22,519 bases of DNA, taken from NCBI GenBank assembly GCA_947466555.1, contig CANIFK010000005.1:1-22519 (forward strand). Reading direction: 5' to 3'. The notes beneath the pieces were generated by a model. That model was not told the origin of the DNA. It saw nothing but the letters and a program-made list of their open reading frames with translations, and ran no database searches. The translations under genes and the position numbers were made by a program. Source of the stretch: Acidobacteriota bacterium. GTDB lineage: Bacteria > Acidobacteriota > Terriglobia > Bryobacterales > Bryobacteraceae. This document shows positions 16,504 to 22,519 of the stretch, piece after piece; position 1 is the stretch's first letter, and each line of letters begins with the position of its first letter.

Positions 16504-16551
16504 AGCCCGGAGCGGAGCCACTCATTTCGATTTTTTTTAGGGGAGTTCGTC

Positions 16552-17217
16552 ATGGAACAATCTGGAAATGCCCAGGTAGCATACTGCCGCATCTGCGGGA
16601 AAGGCCTCACTGCTGAAGAACAGCATCCGGCACTTGGCACCGTTTACTGTGCCGAACACGTTCCCGCTCCGCCGCCGCCAAACGCGCCGCCTTCCCCCTG
16701 GACCGCCCCGCCCTCGGCGCCGCCGCCCATGAACAATCCGAACGCGCCGGGCGCGCCCTCGCCGGGATTGGCGTTCATCCTCGGCCTTATCCCCGGCGTC
16801 GGCGCCATCTACAACGCCCAATACGCCAAGGGCCTCATCCACGTGGTTATCTTCGGCCTGCTGATCAGCATGGCTAATGCCGATTCGGTCGGCGATATGC
16901 AGCCGCTGTTCGGCATGCTCGCCCCGGCCTGGGTCTTCTACATGGCGTTTGAGGCCTACCACACCGCCAAGAACCGCGCCGAAGGCCGCGCCGTGGAAGA
17001 GTTTTCGAGCGTCCTCCCGGTTCGCAGCGATGGTCCGCCGGTCGGCCCGGCAGTGATGATCGGCCTGGGCGTCATCTTCCTATTGAACAACCTCGGGGTC
17101 CTGCGCTTCTCCCAGATCTTCAAGTTCTGGCCCATCGCGCTCATCGGCATGGGAATCTATATGCTGCTCGAACGCACCCGCGGCGGAAACACACCGGAGG
17201 TGGGCCGTGAACAGTAA
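16552..17217 (+). CDS. Membrane protein: B-box-like zinc finger, Pro-rich linker, TM2-like and LiaI/LiaF-like (DUF5668) segments
   Basis: A 221-residue protein. The N-terminus has a compact zinc-binding pattern: Cys12, Cys15, His25, Cys33, His36 (YCRICGKGL to VYCAEHV), like bacterial B-box-type fingers. Residues 38-72 are almost only Pro, Ala, Asn and Ser. Two hydrophobic segments follow (AFILGLIPGVGAIYNAQYAK and LFGMLAPAWVFYMAF), resembling TM2-type proteins. The C-terminus (about 162-208) carries the LiaI/LiaF-like pair of helices with FLLNNLGVLRF between and a WP turn before the last helix. AGGGGAG at 16539-16545 is a good ribosome-binding site, directly after a run of eight T residues (16531-16538). 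Its end overlaps the next gene by 11 bases. Function is not known; position after sigma and anti-sigma genes suggests envelope-stress sensing or feedback. Confidence 0.82.
   Translation: MEQSGNAQVAYCRICGKGLTAEEQHPALGTVYCAEHVPAPPPPNAPPSPWTAPPSAPPPMNNPNAPGAPSPGLAFILGLIPGVGAIYNAQYAKGLIHVVIFGLLISMANADSVGDMQPLFGMLAPAWVFYMAFEAYHTAKNRAEGRAVEEFSSVLPVRSDGPPVGPAVMIGLGVIFLLNNLGVLRFSQIFKFWPIALIGMGIYMLLERTRGGNTPEVGREQ
17196..17200 (+). promoter_or_regulatory. Ribosome-binding site that fixes a GTG start
   Basis: GGAGG lies six bases before the GTG at 17207, inside the end of the upstream gene. It supports the GTG as the true start of the small DUF5668-type protein. Confidence 0.75.
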
Positions 17218-17416
17218 CGCATTGCTTCTCCGCGCCCTGCGCGGGCCACTCACGCTCATCCTCGTCGGCGTGTTGTTCGTGATCGATCACGCCGACATTC
17301 TCAGCTTCTCGAAGACCTGGCCCATCATCATCATTTTCCTCGGCGTGATCCGTCTCGCCGAACGGGCCTTCCCCGTCGAACCGCCCCCGTTCAATCCCCA
17401 AGGAGGTGCCCAATGA
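17207..17416 (+). CDS. Small membrane protein made of one LiaI/LiaF-like (DUF5668) module
   Basis: A 69-residue protein with a GTG start supported by GGAGG six bases upstream. It consists of two membrane helices separated by a short turn: GPLTLILVGVLFVIDH, then ILSFSKTWPIIIIFLGVIRL. This is the same layout as the C-terminus of the preceding protein and the N-terminus of the following one. A short Pro-rich tail closes it. It overlaps its upstream neighbour by 11 bases and its downstream neighbour by four (ATGA), so all three are probably translated together. Membrane modules of this kind occur in LiaI/LiaF/VraT-type envelope-stress proteins; a specific role for a stand-alone copy is not known. 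Confidence 0.82.
   Translation: MNSNALLLRALRGPLTLILVGVLFVIDHADILSFSKTWPIIIIFLGVIRLAERAFPVEPPPFNPQGGAQ
17400..17406 (+). promoter_or_regulatory. Near-perfect Shine-Dalgarno sequence
   Basis: AAGGAGG ends six bases before the ATG at 17413 and is the strongest ribosome-binding site in the window. It suggests the DUF4097-type protein is the most strongly translated member of the sigma-factor operon. Confidence 0.8.
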
Positions 17417-18843
17417 GACGCGGTTCCATTGTCGGCCCACTGGTTTTAATCATCATTGGCGCCATCTTCCTGTTCCGCAACTTCATCCCGGACTTCCGGG
17501 TGATGGATATCCTGGGCCTCTATTGGCCGTGGCTGCTCATCGGCTGGGGAACGCTGCGCACGATCGAGGTGTTGAACTGGCACCACAAGGGCCAACTCAC
17601 CCCGCGCGGCGGCATCCACGGCGGCGAATGGGCGCTGGTTGTCTTCATCTGCCTGCTCGGTAGCGGCATGTACGCCGCCCGCAACGCCAACCTCTTCCGC
17701 GCCGGCGGCATCAATCTGCCTAACTGGGACATCCTGGGCGAGCGCTTCGACTACCCCATCAACGGCACCCAAACCGCCGTTGGCAAGACACCCCGCATCG
17801 TCGTCGACAACTCCCGCGGCGACGCCCGCATCATCGGCGCCGAAGTGGAAGAGGTCCGCGTCACCGGCACCAAGACCATCCGCGCCCTCACCCGCGACGA
17901 CGCCAACAAAGAAGACAAAAGCACCAACTTTGAAATCGTCCGCTCCGGCGACCAGATCATCATCCGCACCAACCTCGAACGGGCTTCCAACTCGCGCCAG
18001 GCACGGACGGAACTCGAAATTACGGTCCCCAAAGGCGCCACTGTTGAAACGCGTGGCAAGTTCGGCGACTTCGACATTGAAAACGTCACCGGCAACGTGG
18101 AAGTTTCCAGCGACAACGCCGGCGTCCGCATGAACAACATCGGCGGCGACGTCCGCGTCGACCTTCGCAAGAGCGACGTCGTGCGCATCATCAACGCCAA
18201 AGGCAACGTCGATATCAAGGGCCGCGGCCAGGACATTGAACTGGAAAACATCACCGGCAGCGCCGCCGTCGTCGGGCAGTATTCCGGCGAAATGAAGTTC
18301 CGCAACCTTTCGAAGCCGTTCCGCTTCGAAAGCCAGAACACGATCATTCGTATGGAACGGATTGATGGCGAAGTCGAACTGATGCAAGGCCACTTGAACG
18401 CCCGCCGCATCGCCGGCCCCATCCAGATCACCAGCAAGTCGAAGGACGTAGAACTCTCCGACTTCAGCGGCACCGTGGAAATCGATGTGGACCGCGGCGA
18501 CATTCAACTCCGCCCGGCCAAGGCCATCACCGGCAAGATCAACGCCCGTACCCGCTCCGGCAACGCGGAACTGGTCCTCCCCGCCGGTGCGCTGCTGAAC
18601 CTGAAAGCCGAGGTGAAGCGCGGCCAGATTGAGAACGATTTCGGTGGCCCGTTCAAGCTGACCGAAGATGGCCGCAACGCCACGCTCATCGGCTCTAACG
18701 GTGGTCCGGAAGTGAAGATCGAAGTCGACCGCGGCGAAATCAACGTTCGCAAGTGGTCGAGCGAAGACGCCCCCGCGCCGCCCGCCGCGCCGAAGCCGCC
18801 GGCCCCGCCGAAGACCCCTCTTGAAGAGGTCACCAAACAGTAA
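17413..18843 (+). CDS. Membrane protein with LiaI/LiaF-like N-terminus and DUF4097-type beta-solenoid
   Basis: A 476-residue protein. Residues 1-50 repeat the two-helix module of the previous two genes (GPLVLIIIGAIFLFRNFIP, then YWPWLLIGWGTLRTIEVL). A third membrane helix follows at about 75-93 (ALVVFICLLGSGMYAA). From about 130 to 440 the protein is a regular series of 18-22-residue steps alternating short beta strands with Asn/Gly/Asp turns (VEVSSDNAGVRMNNIGGDV, VDIKGRGQDIELENITGSA), the hallmark of DUF4097/adhesin-like beta-solenoids. The tail is Pro/Ala-rich. The solenoid should face the periplasm. In Bacillus-type systems such proteins sit with LiaI/LiaF/PspC-like proteins in envelope-stress loci, which fits the sigma/anti-sigma genes upstream. 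The ligand or partner is unknown. The 353-codon antisense frame (17446-18507) is a shadow. Confidence 0.87.
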   Translation: MRRGSIVGPLVLIIIGAIFLFRNFIPDFRVMDILGLYWPWLLIGWGTLRTIEVLNWHHKGQLTPRGGIHGGEWALVVFICLLGSGMYAARNANLFRAGGINLPNWDILGERFDYPINGTQTAVGKTPRIVVDNSRGDARIIGAEVEEVRVTGTKTIRALTRDDANKEDKSTNFEIVRSGDQIIIRTNLERASNSRQARTELEITVPKGATVETRGKFGDFDIENVTGNVEVSSDNAGVRMNNIGGDVRVDLRKSDVVRIINAKGNVDIKGRGQDIELENITGSAAVVGQYSGEMKFRNLSKPFRFESQNTIIRMERIDGEVELMQGHLNARRIAGPIQITSKSKDVELSDFSGTVEIDVDRGDIQLRPAKAITGKINARTRSGNAELVLPAGALLNLKAEVKRGQIENDFGGPFKLTEDGRNATLIGSNGGPEVKIEVDRGEINVRKWSSEDAPAPPAAPKPPAPPKTPLEEVTKQ

Positions 18844-18877
18844 CGGTCTTTCTCCTGCGAAAGAGGAGTCGTTGGGA

Positions 18878-18909
18878 AGCGCGCGGAACCTACCGCGCGC
18901 TTTTCTTTT
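18878..18909 (+). terminator. Strong intrinsic terminator of the ECF sigma operon
   Basis: AGCGCGCGG (18878-18886), loop AACCTA, CCGCGCGCT (18893-18901): nine perfect base pairs, followed by TTTCTTTT. It works in the plus direction, 35 bases after the last stop codon. The right half is also the last coding part of the convergent glycerate kinase gene, whose TAG stop (18890-18892) falls in the loop. Confidence 0.88.
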
Positions 18910-20188
18910 CCACCAACAGAATCCGGATATCCATCACGTTGGTGCGGGTCGGACCGGTCTTCAGCAGATCGCCGGAAGCCTCTAAAAACCGGTAGCTATC
19001 GTTGTTTTCCAGGTCTGTGCGCGCACGGCGGCCCTTGGCCATCGCCCGCGCCACGGTCCCCGCATCGGCCAGTCCACCGGCGGCGTCCGTCGGCCCATCG
19101 GTGCCGTCCGTGCCAGCCGACAGCACCACGATCCCAGGCACGCCTTCCAACTCCATCCCGGCCACCAAAGCGAACTCCTGATTCCGCCCGCCCATGCCGG
19201 AACCGCGCAAGGTGACCGTAGTTTCGCCGCCCGACAGAATGCAAGCCGGCGCCGCTACTGGCCGGCCCGCGCGCTGCACTTCCCGCGCGATCTGCACGTG
19301 CATCCGCGCCACGTCCCGGGTTTCGCCCTCAATCGTGGTCGAAAGCACCAGCGGTTTGTACCCCAACTCTTTCGCTTTCAAAACGGCCGCATCCACCGAT
19401 AACGCGTTGCTGCCGATGATGACATTCCGCACGCGCCCAAACAGCGGATCCCCCGGCTTCGGCGTCTCCACGCGCGGCACCGGCCGCGGCAAGGTCAGTT
19501 TGAACCGGGTCAGAATTTCGTCCACGCCGGCCCAGGTGGTCGGGTCCGGCGCCGTCGGCCCGCTGCCGATCGTGGACAGGTCGTCGCCAATCACGTCGCT
19601 CAAAATCAGCGTCAACACCTGCGCCGGCGCCGCCGCTCGGGCAAGCTGTCCGCCCTTGCTCCGCGACAGGTGCTTGCGCACGCAGTTCATCTCGTGAATA
19701 TTGGCACCGGCGGCGAGCATCTGCCGGGTCAATCCCTGCTTCTCTTCCAGCGAAAAACCCTCCACCGGCAGCGGCATCAGCGCCGATGCGCCGCCGCTGA
19801 TCAGGCAGATAACCAGATCGTCCCCTTCCGCCCGGGTGGCCAATGCCAGCACCTCGGCCGCCGCGTCCACCCCGCGTTGGTCCGGCACGGGATGCGCCGA
19901 TTCCCGCAGTTGCACCCGCTTCAGCGGCAGCGTGTGCCCGTCCTTCACGATCACGCAACTCGCCGTAATCCGCTTGCCCAGCAGTTTCTCCACCGCCTTT
20001 GCCATCGGCGCGCAGGCCTTCCCGGCGCCCACCACGAACACATTCCGGATCTTGTCCAGCCGGTATCGCCCACCACCCGCCATCAGCACGCCATCGGCCA
20101 CGCGCACGTGCCGCAGCAGCGCCTCCTCCGGGTCCGCCGCCCGCAAGGCCGCCTTGCAAATCGTCAACGCATCTTTCCGCAAACTCAT
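18890..20188 (-). CDS. Glycerate 2-kinase, MOFRL (class II) family
   Basis: A 432-residue cytosolic enzyme, normal length for the family, which phosphorylates D-glycerate with ATP to 2-phosphoglycerate. This feeds glycolate, serine or tartrate-derived carbon into glycolysis. The N-terminal DUF4147-type domain has VVGAGKACAPMAKAVE with the conserved Lys57, ISGGASALMPLP, MNCVRKHLSRSKGGQLA and LSDVIGDDLSTIGSGPTAPD. The C-terminal MOFRL domain has CILSGGETTVTLRGSGMGGR, AGTDGTDGPTDAAGG and TGPTRTNVMDIRI. It is the last gene of an overlapping run, with its ATG overlapping the end of the shikimate kinase gene by four bases. GGAGG seven bases before the start supports it. Symbols gck, gckA and ttuD are all used for this family, so none is given. 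Confidence 0.94.
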   Translation of the reverse strand: MSLRKDALTICKAALRAADPEEALLRHVRVADGVLMAGGGRYRLDKIRNVFVVGAGKACAPMAKAVEKLLGKRITASCVIVKDGHTLPLKRVQLRESAHPVPDQRGVDAAAEVLALATRAEGDDLVICLISGGASALMPLPVEGFSLEEKQGLTRQMLAAGANIHEMNCVRKHLSRSKGGQLARAAAPAQVLTLILSDVIGDDLSTIGSGPTAPDPTTWAGVDEILTRFKLTLPRPVPRVETPKPGDPLFGRVRNVIIGSNALSVDAAVLKAKELGYKPLVLSTTIEGETRDVARMHVQIAREVQRAGRPVAAPACILSGGETTVTLRGSGMGGRNQEFALVAGMELEGVPGIVVLSAGTDGTDGPTDAAGGLADAGTVARAMAKGRRARTDLENNDSYRFLEASGDLLKTGPTRTNVMDIRILLVEKKSAR

Positions 20189-20679
20189 CGCACAGCCTCC
20201 ACAATCGCCCGTACCAGCGCGTCCAGGTCATCGTCCACAACCGCCACTCGCGCATCGGCCAGCGAATAATCGGCCACCCGCTTTTCGAACAACGCGCGAA
20301 ACTGCGCCGGGTCCTTCGCCAGCGGCCGATGGGCGAAACCTTCCACCCGTCGCAGCGCCAGCTCAAACGGACAATCCAGCCAGACGCTCTTCCCCGCGCC
20401 CTTCATCACGTCCCGGTTCCGCGCGAACGTAAACGCCCCGCCCCCCAGCGCCACAACAGCGTCGCCGCCAGATACGCGCCCCCGCAATGCCGCATGTTCG
20501 GCATCCCGGAACGCCTGCTCCCCATCGTTCGAAAATATGTCGGCAATCGTCCGCCCGGTCGCCGCTTCTATATCGTCGTCCAAATCGACGAACGGCCAGC
20601 CCAGTTCCTCGGCCAGCCGCCGGCCAACCGTGGACTTCCCGCTTCCCATAAATCCAACCAGATAAATCGAATTACTCAT
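20185..20679 (-). CDS. aroK: Shikimate kinase
   Basis: A 164-residue P-loop kinase, typical length, converting shikimate to shikimate 3-phosphate in the aromatic amino acid pathway. The Walker A motif is GFMGSGKS at 9-16. Asp32 and Asp34 in VDLDDDIE correspond to the Mg/shikimate-binding DxD. Arg58 in AFRDAE and the GGG motif at 79-81 contact shikimate. The lid Arg is in RPL at 118-120. All key residues are present. Its start overlaps the dehydrogenase gene by eight bases and its end overlaps the glycerate kinase gene by four, so the three form one operon. No other shikimate pathway gene is nearby; the usual aroB neighbour is absent. Confidence 0.95.
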   Translation of the reverse strand: MSNSIYLVGFMGSGKSTVGRRLAEELGWPFVDLDDDIEAATGRTIADIFSNDGEQAFRDAEHAALRGRVSGGDAVVALGGGAFTFARNRDVMKGAGKSVWLDCPFELALRRVEGFAHRPLAKDPAQFRALFEKRVADYSLADARVAVVDDDLDALVRAIVEAVR

Positions 20680-21457
20680 CGCCAGCCGACTCCATCATCG
20701 CAAGCAACTGTCCGTCCACCAACCCCGGCGCCAGTCGCGACGCCGCCACAAGCGCCCAACCCAACGACGGCGTCAACACCGTCCGCGCGTCCTTCTCCAT
20801 CCCATCGGCCACCGCCCGCGCCACCGCCTCCGCTGTGGAAGCGAACCGTTTCCCGCTCACAAGCTTCGCCGGCGGCCGCCCGCCGAGCACCGCCCCCTGA
20901 AACCCTGTCTGCACATACCCCGGACACACCAACATCGCCCCCACGCCCGTCCGCGCCAACTCCATTCGCAGCCCGCGCGTATAGGCCTCCAGCGCCGCCT
21001 TTGAAGCCGAATACAACGTGAACCACGGCAACGGCACCTTGCTCGCAATCGAGGCCACATTCACCACCAACCCCTGACCTCGCGCCACCATCCCCGGTGC
21101 CACCCGCTGCGTCAGATCCACCGCCCCAAAGAAATTCACCTCAAACATCCGCCGCAGTTCTTCCATCGGGCACTGCCACGACGGCGCATACACGCCCACA
21201 CCGGCATTGTTGATCAACGCGTCAATCCGCCCCAACGCGCCCAGCGCCTCCGCTACCGCCCGTTCCCGGTCAGCGGCCACGCCCACATCGGCGCTTATCG
21301 AAACCGCCACGCCCGCCGACGGCCGCCGTGATACGCCGGCCACTCGCGCCCCACGCCGCGTCAACTCCACTGCCAGCGCCGCGCCGATCCCGCTCGACGC
21401 CCCCGTGAGAAATATGTTGCTGCCTTCTATCCGCAAGCGAAGCGATAATACTACCAT
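20672..21457 (-). CDS. Short-chain dehydrogenase/reductase (SDR family)
   Basis: A 261-residue NAD(P)-dependent oxidoreductase when started at ATG 21457. The Rossmann motif TGASSGIG is at 18-25, NNAG at 83-86, and the catalytic tetrad is Asn108, Ser136, Tyr149 and Lys153 (YSASK). This is the classical SDR layout. The substrate cannot be read from sequence. A longer frame to 21529 exists, but its extra N-terminus (Arg/Gly/Ser-rich) is not SDR-like and would run deep into the divergent gene. A TTG at 21436 would give a shorter protein starting just before the Rossmann strand, also possible. It heads an overlapping run with shikimate kinase and glycerate kinase. The Pro/Gly/Leu-rich C-terminus, with a hydrophobic segment near residue 240, suggests possible membrane association. 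Confidence 0.9.
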   Translation of the reverse strand: MVVLSLRLRIEGSNIFLTGASSGIGAALAVELTRRGARVAGVSRRPSAGVAVSISADVGVAADRERAVAEALGALGRIDALINNAGVGVYAPSWQCPMEELRRMFEVNFFGAVDLTQRVAPGMVARGQGLVVNVASIASKVPLPWFTLYSASKAALEAYTRGLRMELARTGVGAMLVCPGYVQTGFQGAVLGGRPPAKLVSGKRFASTAEAVARAVADGMEKDARTVLTPSLGWALVAASRLAPGLVDGQLLAMMESAGDE

Positions 21458-21458
21458 G
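21444..21458. promoter_or_regulatory. Overlapping divergent start codons with a -10-like box
   Basis: The plus-strand ATG (21456-21458) and the minus-strand ATG (21457-21455) share two bases, CAT/ATG being interleaved. GATAAT at 21444-21449 is a good -10-like hexamer placed so that plus-strand transcription would start at about 21456, the start codon itself. The -35 match is poor, so a leaderless start is only a suggestion. There is no Shine-Dalgarno sequence before the plus-strand ATG. Confidence 0.35.
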
Positions 21459-22088
21459 CCGGACGCACTGCTGCCCCTGTTCCCCCTAGGCCTCGTGCTC
21501 TTCCCGCGCACCAGTCTCCCGCTCCACATCTTCGAGGAGCGCTACAAACTCATGATCAACGAATGCCTCCAGGGCGATCGCGAATTTGGCGTGGTCCTGA
21601 ACCTGGAAAAGGGCATCGCCTCCGTTGGTTGTTCCGCCCGCATTGACCGTGTCACGAAAACCTACGACGATGGCCGCCTGGATATCGAAACCACCGGCTT
21701 CCGCCGTTTTGAAATCGCCGAGCTCAACGAAGAGCAACCCTACCTCTCCGGTCACGTTACTTTTTTCGACGACGATTTCGACCCCGTCCCCACACCCGAC
21801 GCCCTCATCCATAAAGCCATCGCCGGCTACTATGCCATCCGCGCGCTCAAAGTAGGCGAAGCGCTTCCGGACCCGAACCTGAACGACTACCAACTCAGCT
21901 TCCAACTCGCCCAGGCCGTCACAGACGTCCACTTCCGGCAAACGCTCCTCATGTCCCGCACCGAGTCGGGCCGCATCAAGCGACTGGCCGAATATTTCCC
22001 TCTAACCGCCGCCCGCGAACGTCGCAAGGAACATTTCCGCACCCTCGTCCCCCGCAACGGCCACGCCCGCCTCCTCCCCAGCTCATGA
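21456..22088 (+). CDS. Stand-alone LON substrate-binding domain protein
   Basis: A 210-residue protein that is the N-terminal domain of Lon protease without the ATPase or protease part. The family opening is clear: LPLFPLGLVLFPRTSLPLHI followed by FEERYKLMI. Also present are REFGVVL, the glycine strand VGCSARIDRV and the later DGRLDIETTGFRRFEI. The C-terminus (about 130-200) is helical, as in Lon, with RLAEYFPLT. A longer upstream frame (from 21207) runs through the divergent gene and is a shadow. Stand-alone versions occur in many bacteria and may act in protein quality control or as adaptors; the exact role is not established. It overlaps the HAD-type gene by four bases (ATGA). Confidence 0.92.
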   Translation: MPDALLPLFPLGLVLFPRTSLPLHIFEERYKLMINECLQGDREFGVVLNLEKGIASVGCSARIDRVTKTYDDGRLDIETTGFRRFEIAELNEEQPYLSGHVTFFDDDFDPVPTPDALIHKAIAGYYAIRALKVGEALPDPNLNDYQLSFQLAQAVTDVHFRQTLLMSRTESGRIKRLAEYFPLTAARERRKEHFRTLVPRNGHARLLPSS

Positions 22089-22519
22089 CCCGCCAGCACC
22101 TCATCATCGACGCCGACGACACGCTCTGGGAGAACAACATCTTCTTCGAAAAGGCGTTCGACGAATTCGTCGACTTTCTGGATCACTCCCACCTGACGCC
22201 GACGCAGGTGCGCGACGTTCTCGACGCCATCGAAGCCGTCAACGCAAAGATCCACGGGTACGGCTCCAAAAACTTCGGCCGCAACCTTATTCAGACCTAC
22301 GAAAAGCTGGCCCAGCGTCCCATCGCGCCGGACGATCTGAACACCATCGTCGGCTTCGCCGAAAACATCCTGAACCACCCCATCATCCTCCGCCCCGGCG
22401 TCGACGAGACACTCACCTACCTTCACGAGCGCCACGAATTAACGCTCTTCACCAAGGGGCACCCCGACGAACAGCGGATGAAGATCGACCGCAGCCATTT
22501 GGCCCCCTTCTTCCACCAC
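22085..22519 (+). CDS. HAD-superfamily hydrolase, C-terminus cut off by window edge
   Basis: 145 codons are visible, open to the right edge. Motif I is IIDADDTLW with nucleophile Asp9 and general-acid Asp11. Motif II Thr123 is in LTLFTKGH. Between them is a helical cap of about 95 residues (C1-type cap). Motifs III and IV (Lys and the Asp pair) would lie beyond the edge. The family mostly removes phosphate from small phosphorylated metabolites; the substrate is not evident. It is coupled by an ATGA overlap to the LON-domain gene, with no Shine-Dalgarno sequence of its own. Confidence 0.88.
   Translation, partial: MTRQHLIIDADDTLWENNIFFEKAFDEFVDFLDHSHLTPTQVRDVLDAIEAVNAKIHGYGSKNFGRNLIQTYEKLAQRPIAPDDLNTIVGFAENILNHPIILRPGVDETLTYLHERHELTLFTKGHPDEQRMKIDRSHLAPFFHH

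Noticed and set aside
17446..18507. 353-codon minus-strand frame in the beta-solenoid gene
   Set aside because: Val/Asp/Ala-rich mirror of the repetitive solenoid codons; no family pattern.
18848..18868. Two mutually exclusive small hairpins (CTTTC/GAAAG and CTCCT/AGGAG) after the solenoid gene
   Set aside because: Looks like a switch, but the stems are five bases, no gene follows on the plus strand, and the strong terminator 10 bases later explains the region.
21207..21455. N-terminal extension of the LON-domain protein
   Set aside because: The extra residues are antisense to the SDR Rossmann domain and low in complexity; LON domains start directly with the LPLFPLG segment found at the 21456 start.

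Overview
The window looks like chromosomal DNA of an Acidobacteriota member, most likely near Bryobacterales/Solibacterales. This is inferred from gene content, not from a marker search. The evidence is strongly G/C-biased third codon positions, two Oar-like TonB-dependent receptors with an N-terminal carboxypeptidase-regulatory domain, a Ser/Thr kinase fused to a TolB/PD40 propeller, and a multihaem cytochrome c with C-terminal TPRs. I see no insertion sequence, prophage, CRISPR array, tRNA or rRNA. It reads as stable chromosome with a few lineage-specific blocks.

Left part (1-11590): two Oar-like outer-membrane receptors lie on the minus strand (1-2263, cut by the window edge; 3310-6717, complete). 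Between them a plus-strand gene (2346-3266) encodes a membrane protein whose N-terminus resembles a JAB/MPN domain that has lost its catalytic residues. It ends in a hairpin terminator shared with the second receptor. Divergent from that receptor is a plus-strand run: PknB-type kinase with periplasmic propeller (6839-9475), secreted LamG-like protein (9503-10153) and seven-haem cytochrome c with TPRs (10154-11590).

Centre (11660-15033, minus strand): the primary sigma factor rpoD has its own sigma-70 promoter. Upstream are nrdR and a flippase-like membrane protein, translationally coupled by an ATGA overlap. A perfect 9-bp inverted repeat lies between nrdR and rpoD.

Right centre (15207-18843, plus strand): this is a probable envelope-stress regulon. 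It holds an ECF sigma factor, a membrane-anchored zinc-finger anti-sigma factor, and three tightly packed membrane proteins. Each of those three carries a copy of the same LiaI/LiaF-like module (DUF5668 type), and the last continues into a DUF4097-type beta-solenoid. An ECF-type promoter candidate (GAAC, 16-nt spacer, CGTA) lies upstream of the sigma gene, which suggests autoregulation. A strong intrinsic terminator closes the run. This block is the best candidate for a little-described system.

Right part (18890-22519): a minus-strand overlapping operon encodes a short-chain dehydrogenase, shikimate kinase and MOFRL-type glycerate kinase. Divergent from it, with overlapping start codons, are a stand-alone LON-domain protein and a HAD-type hydrolase cut by the right edge. 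No stretch longer than 300 bases lacks a gene; the longest gap is 13217-13486.
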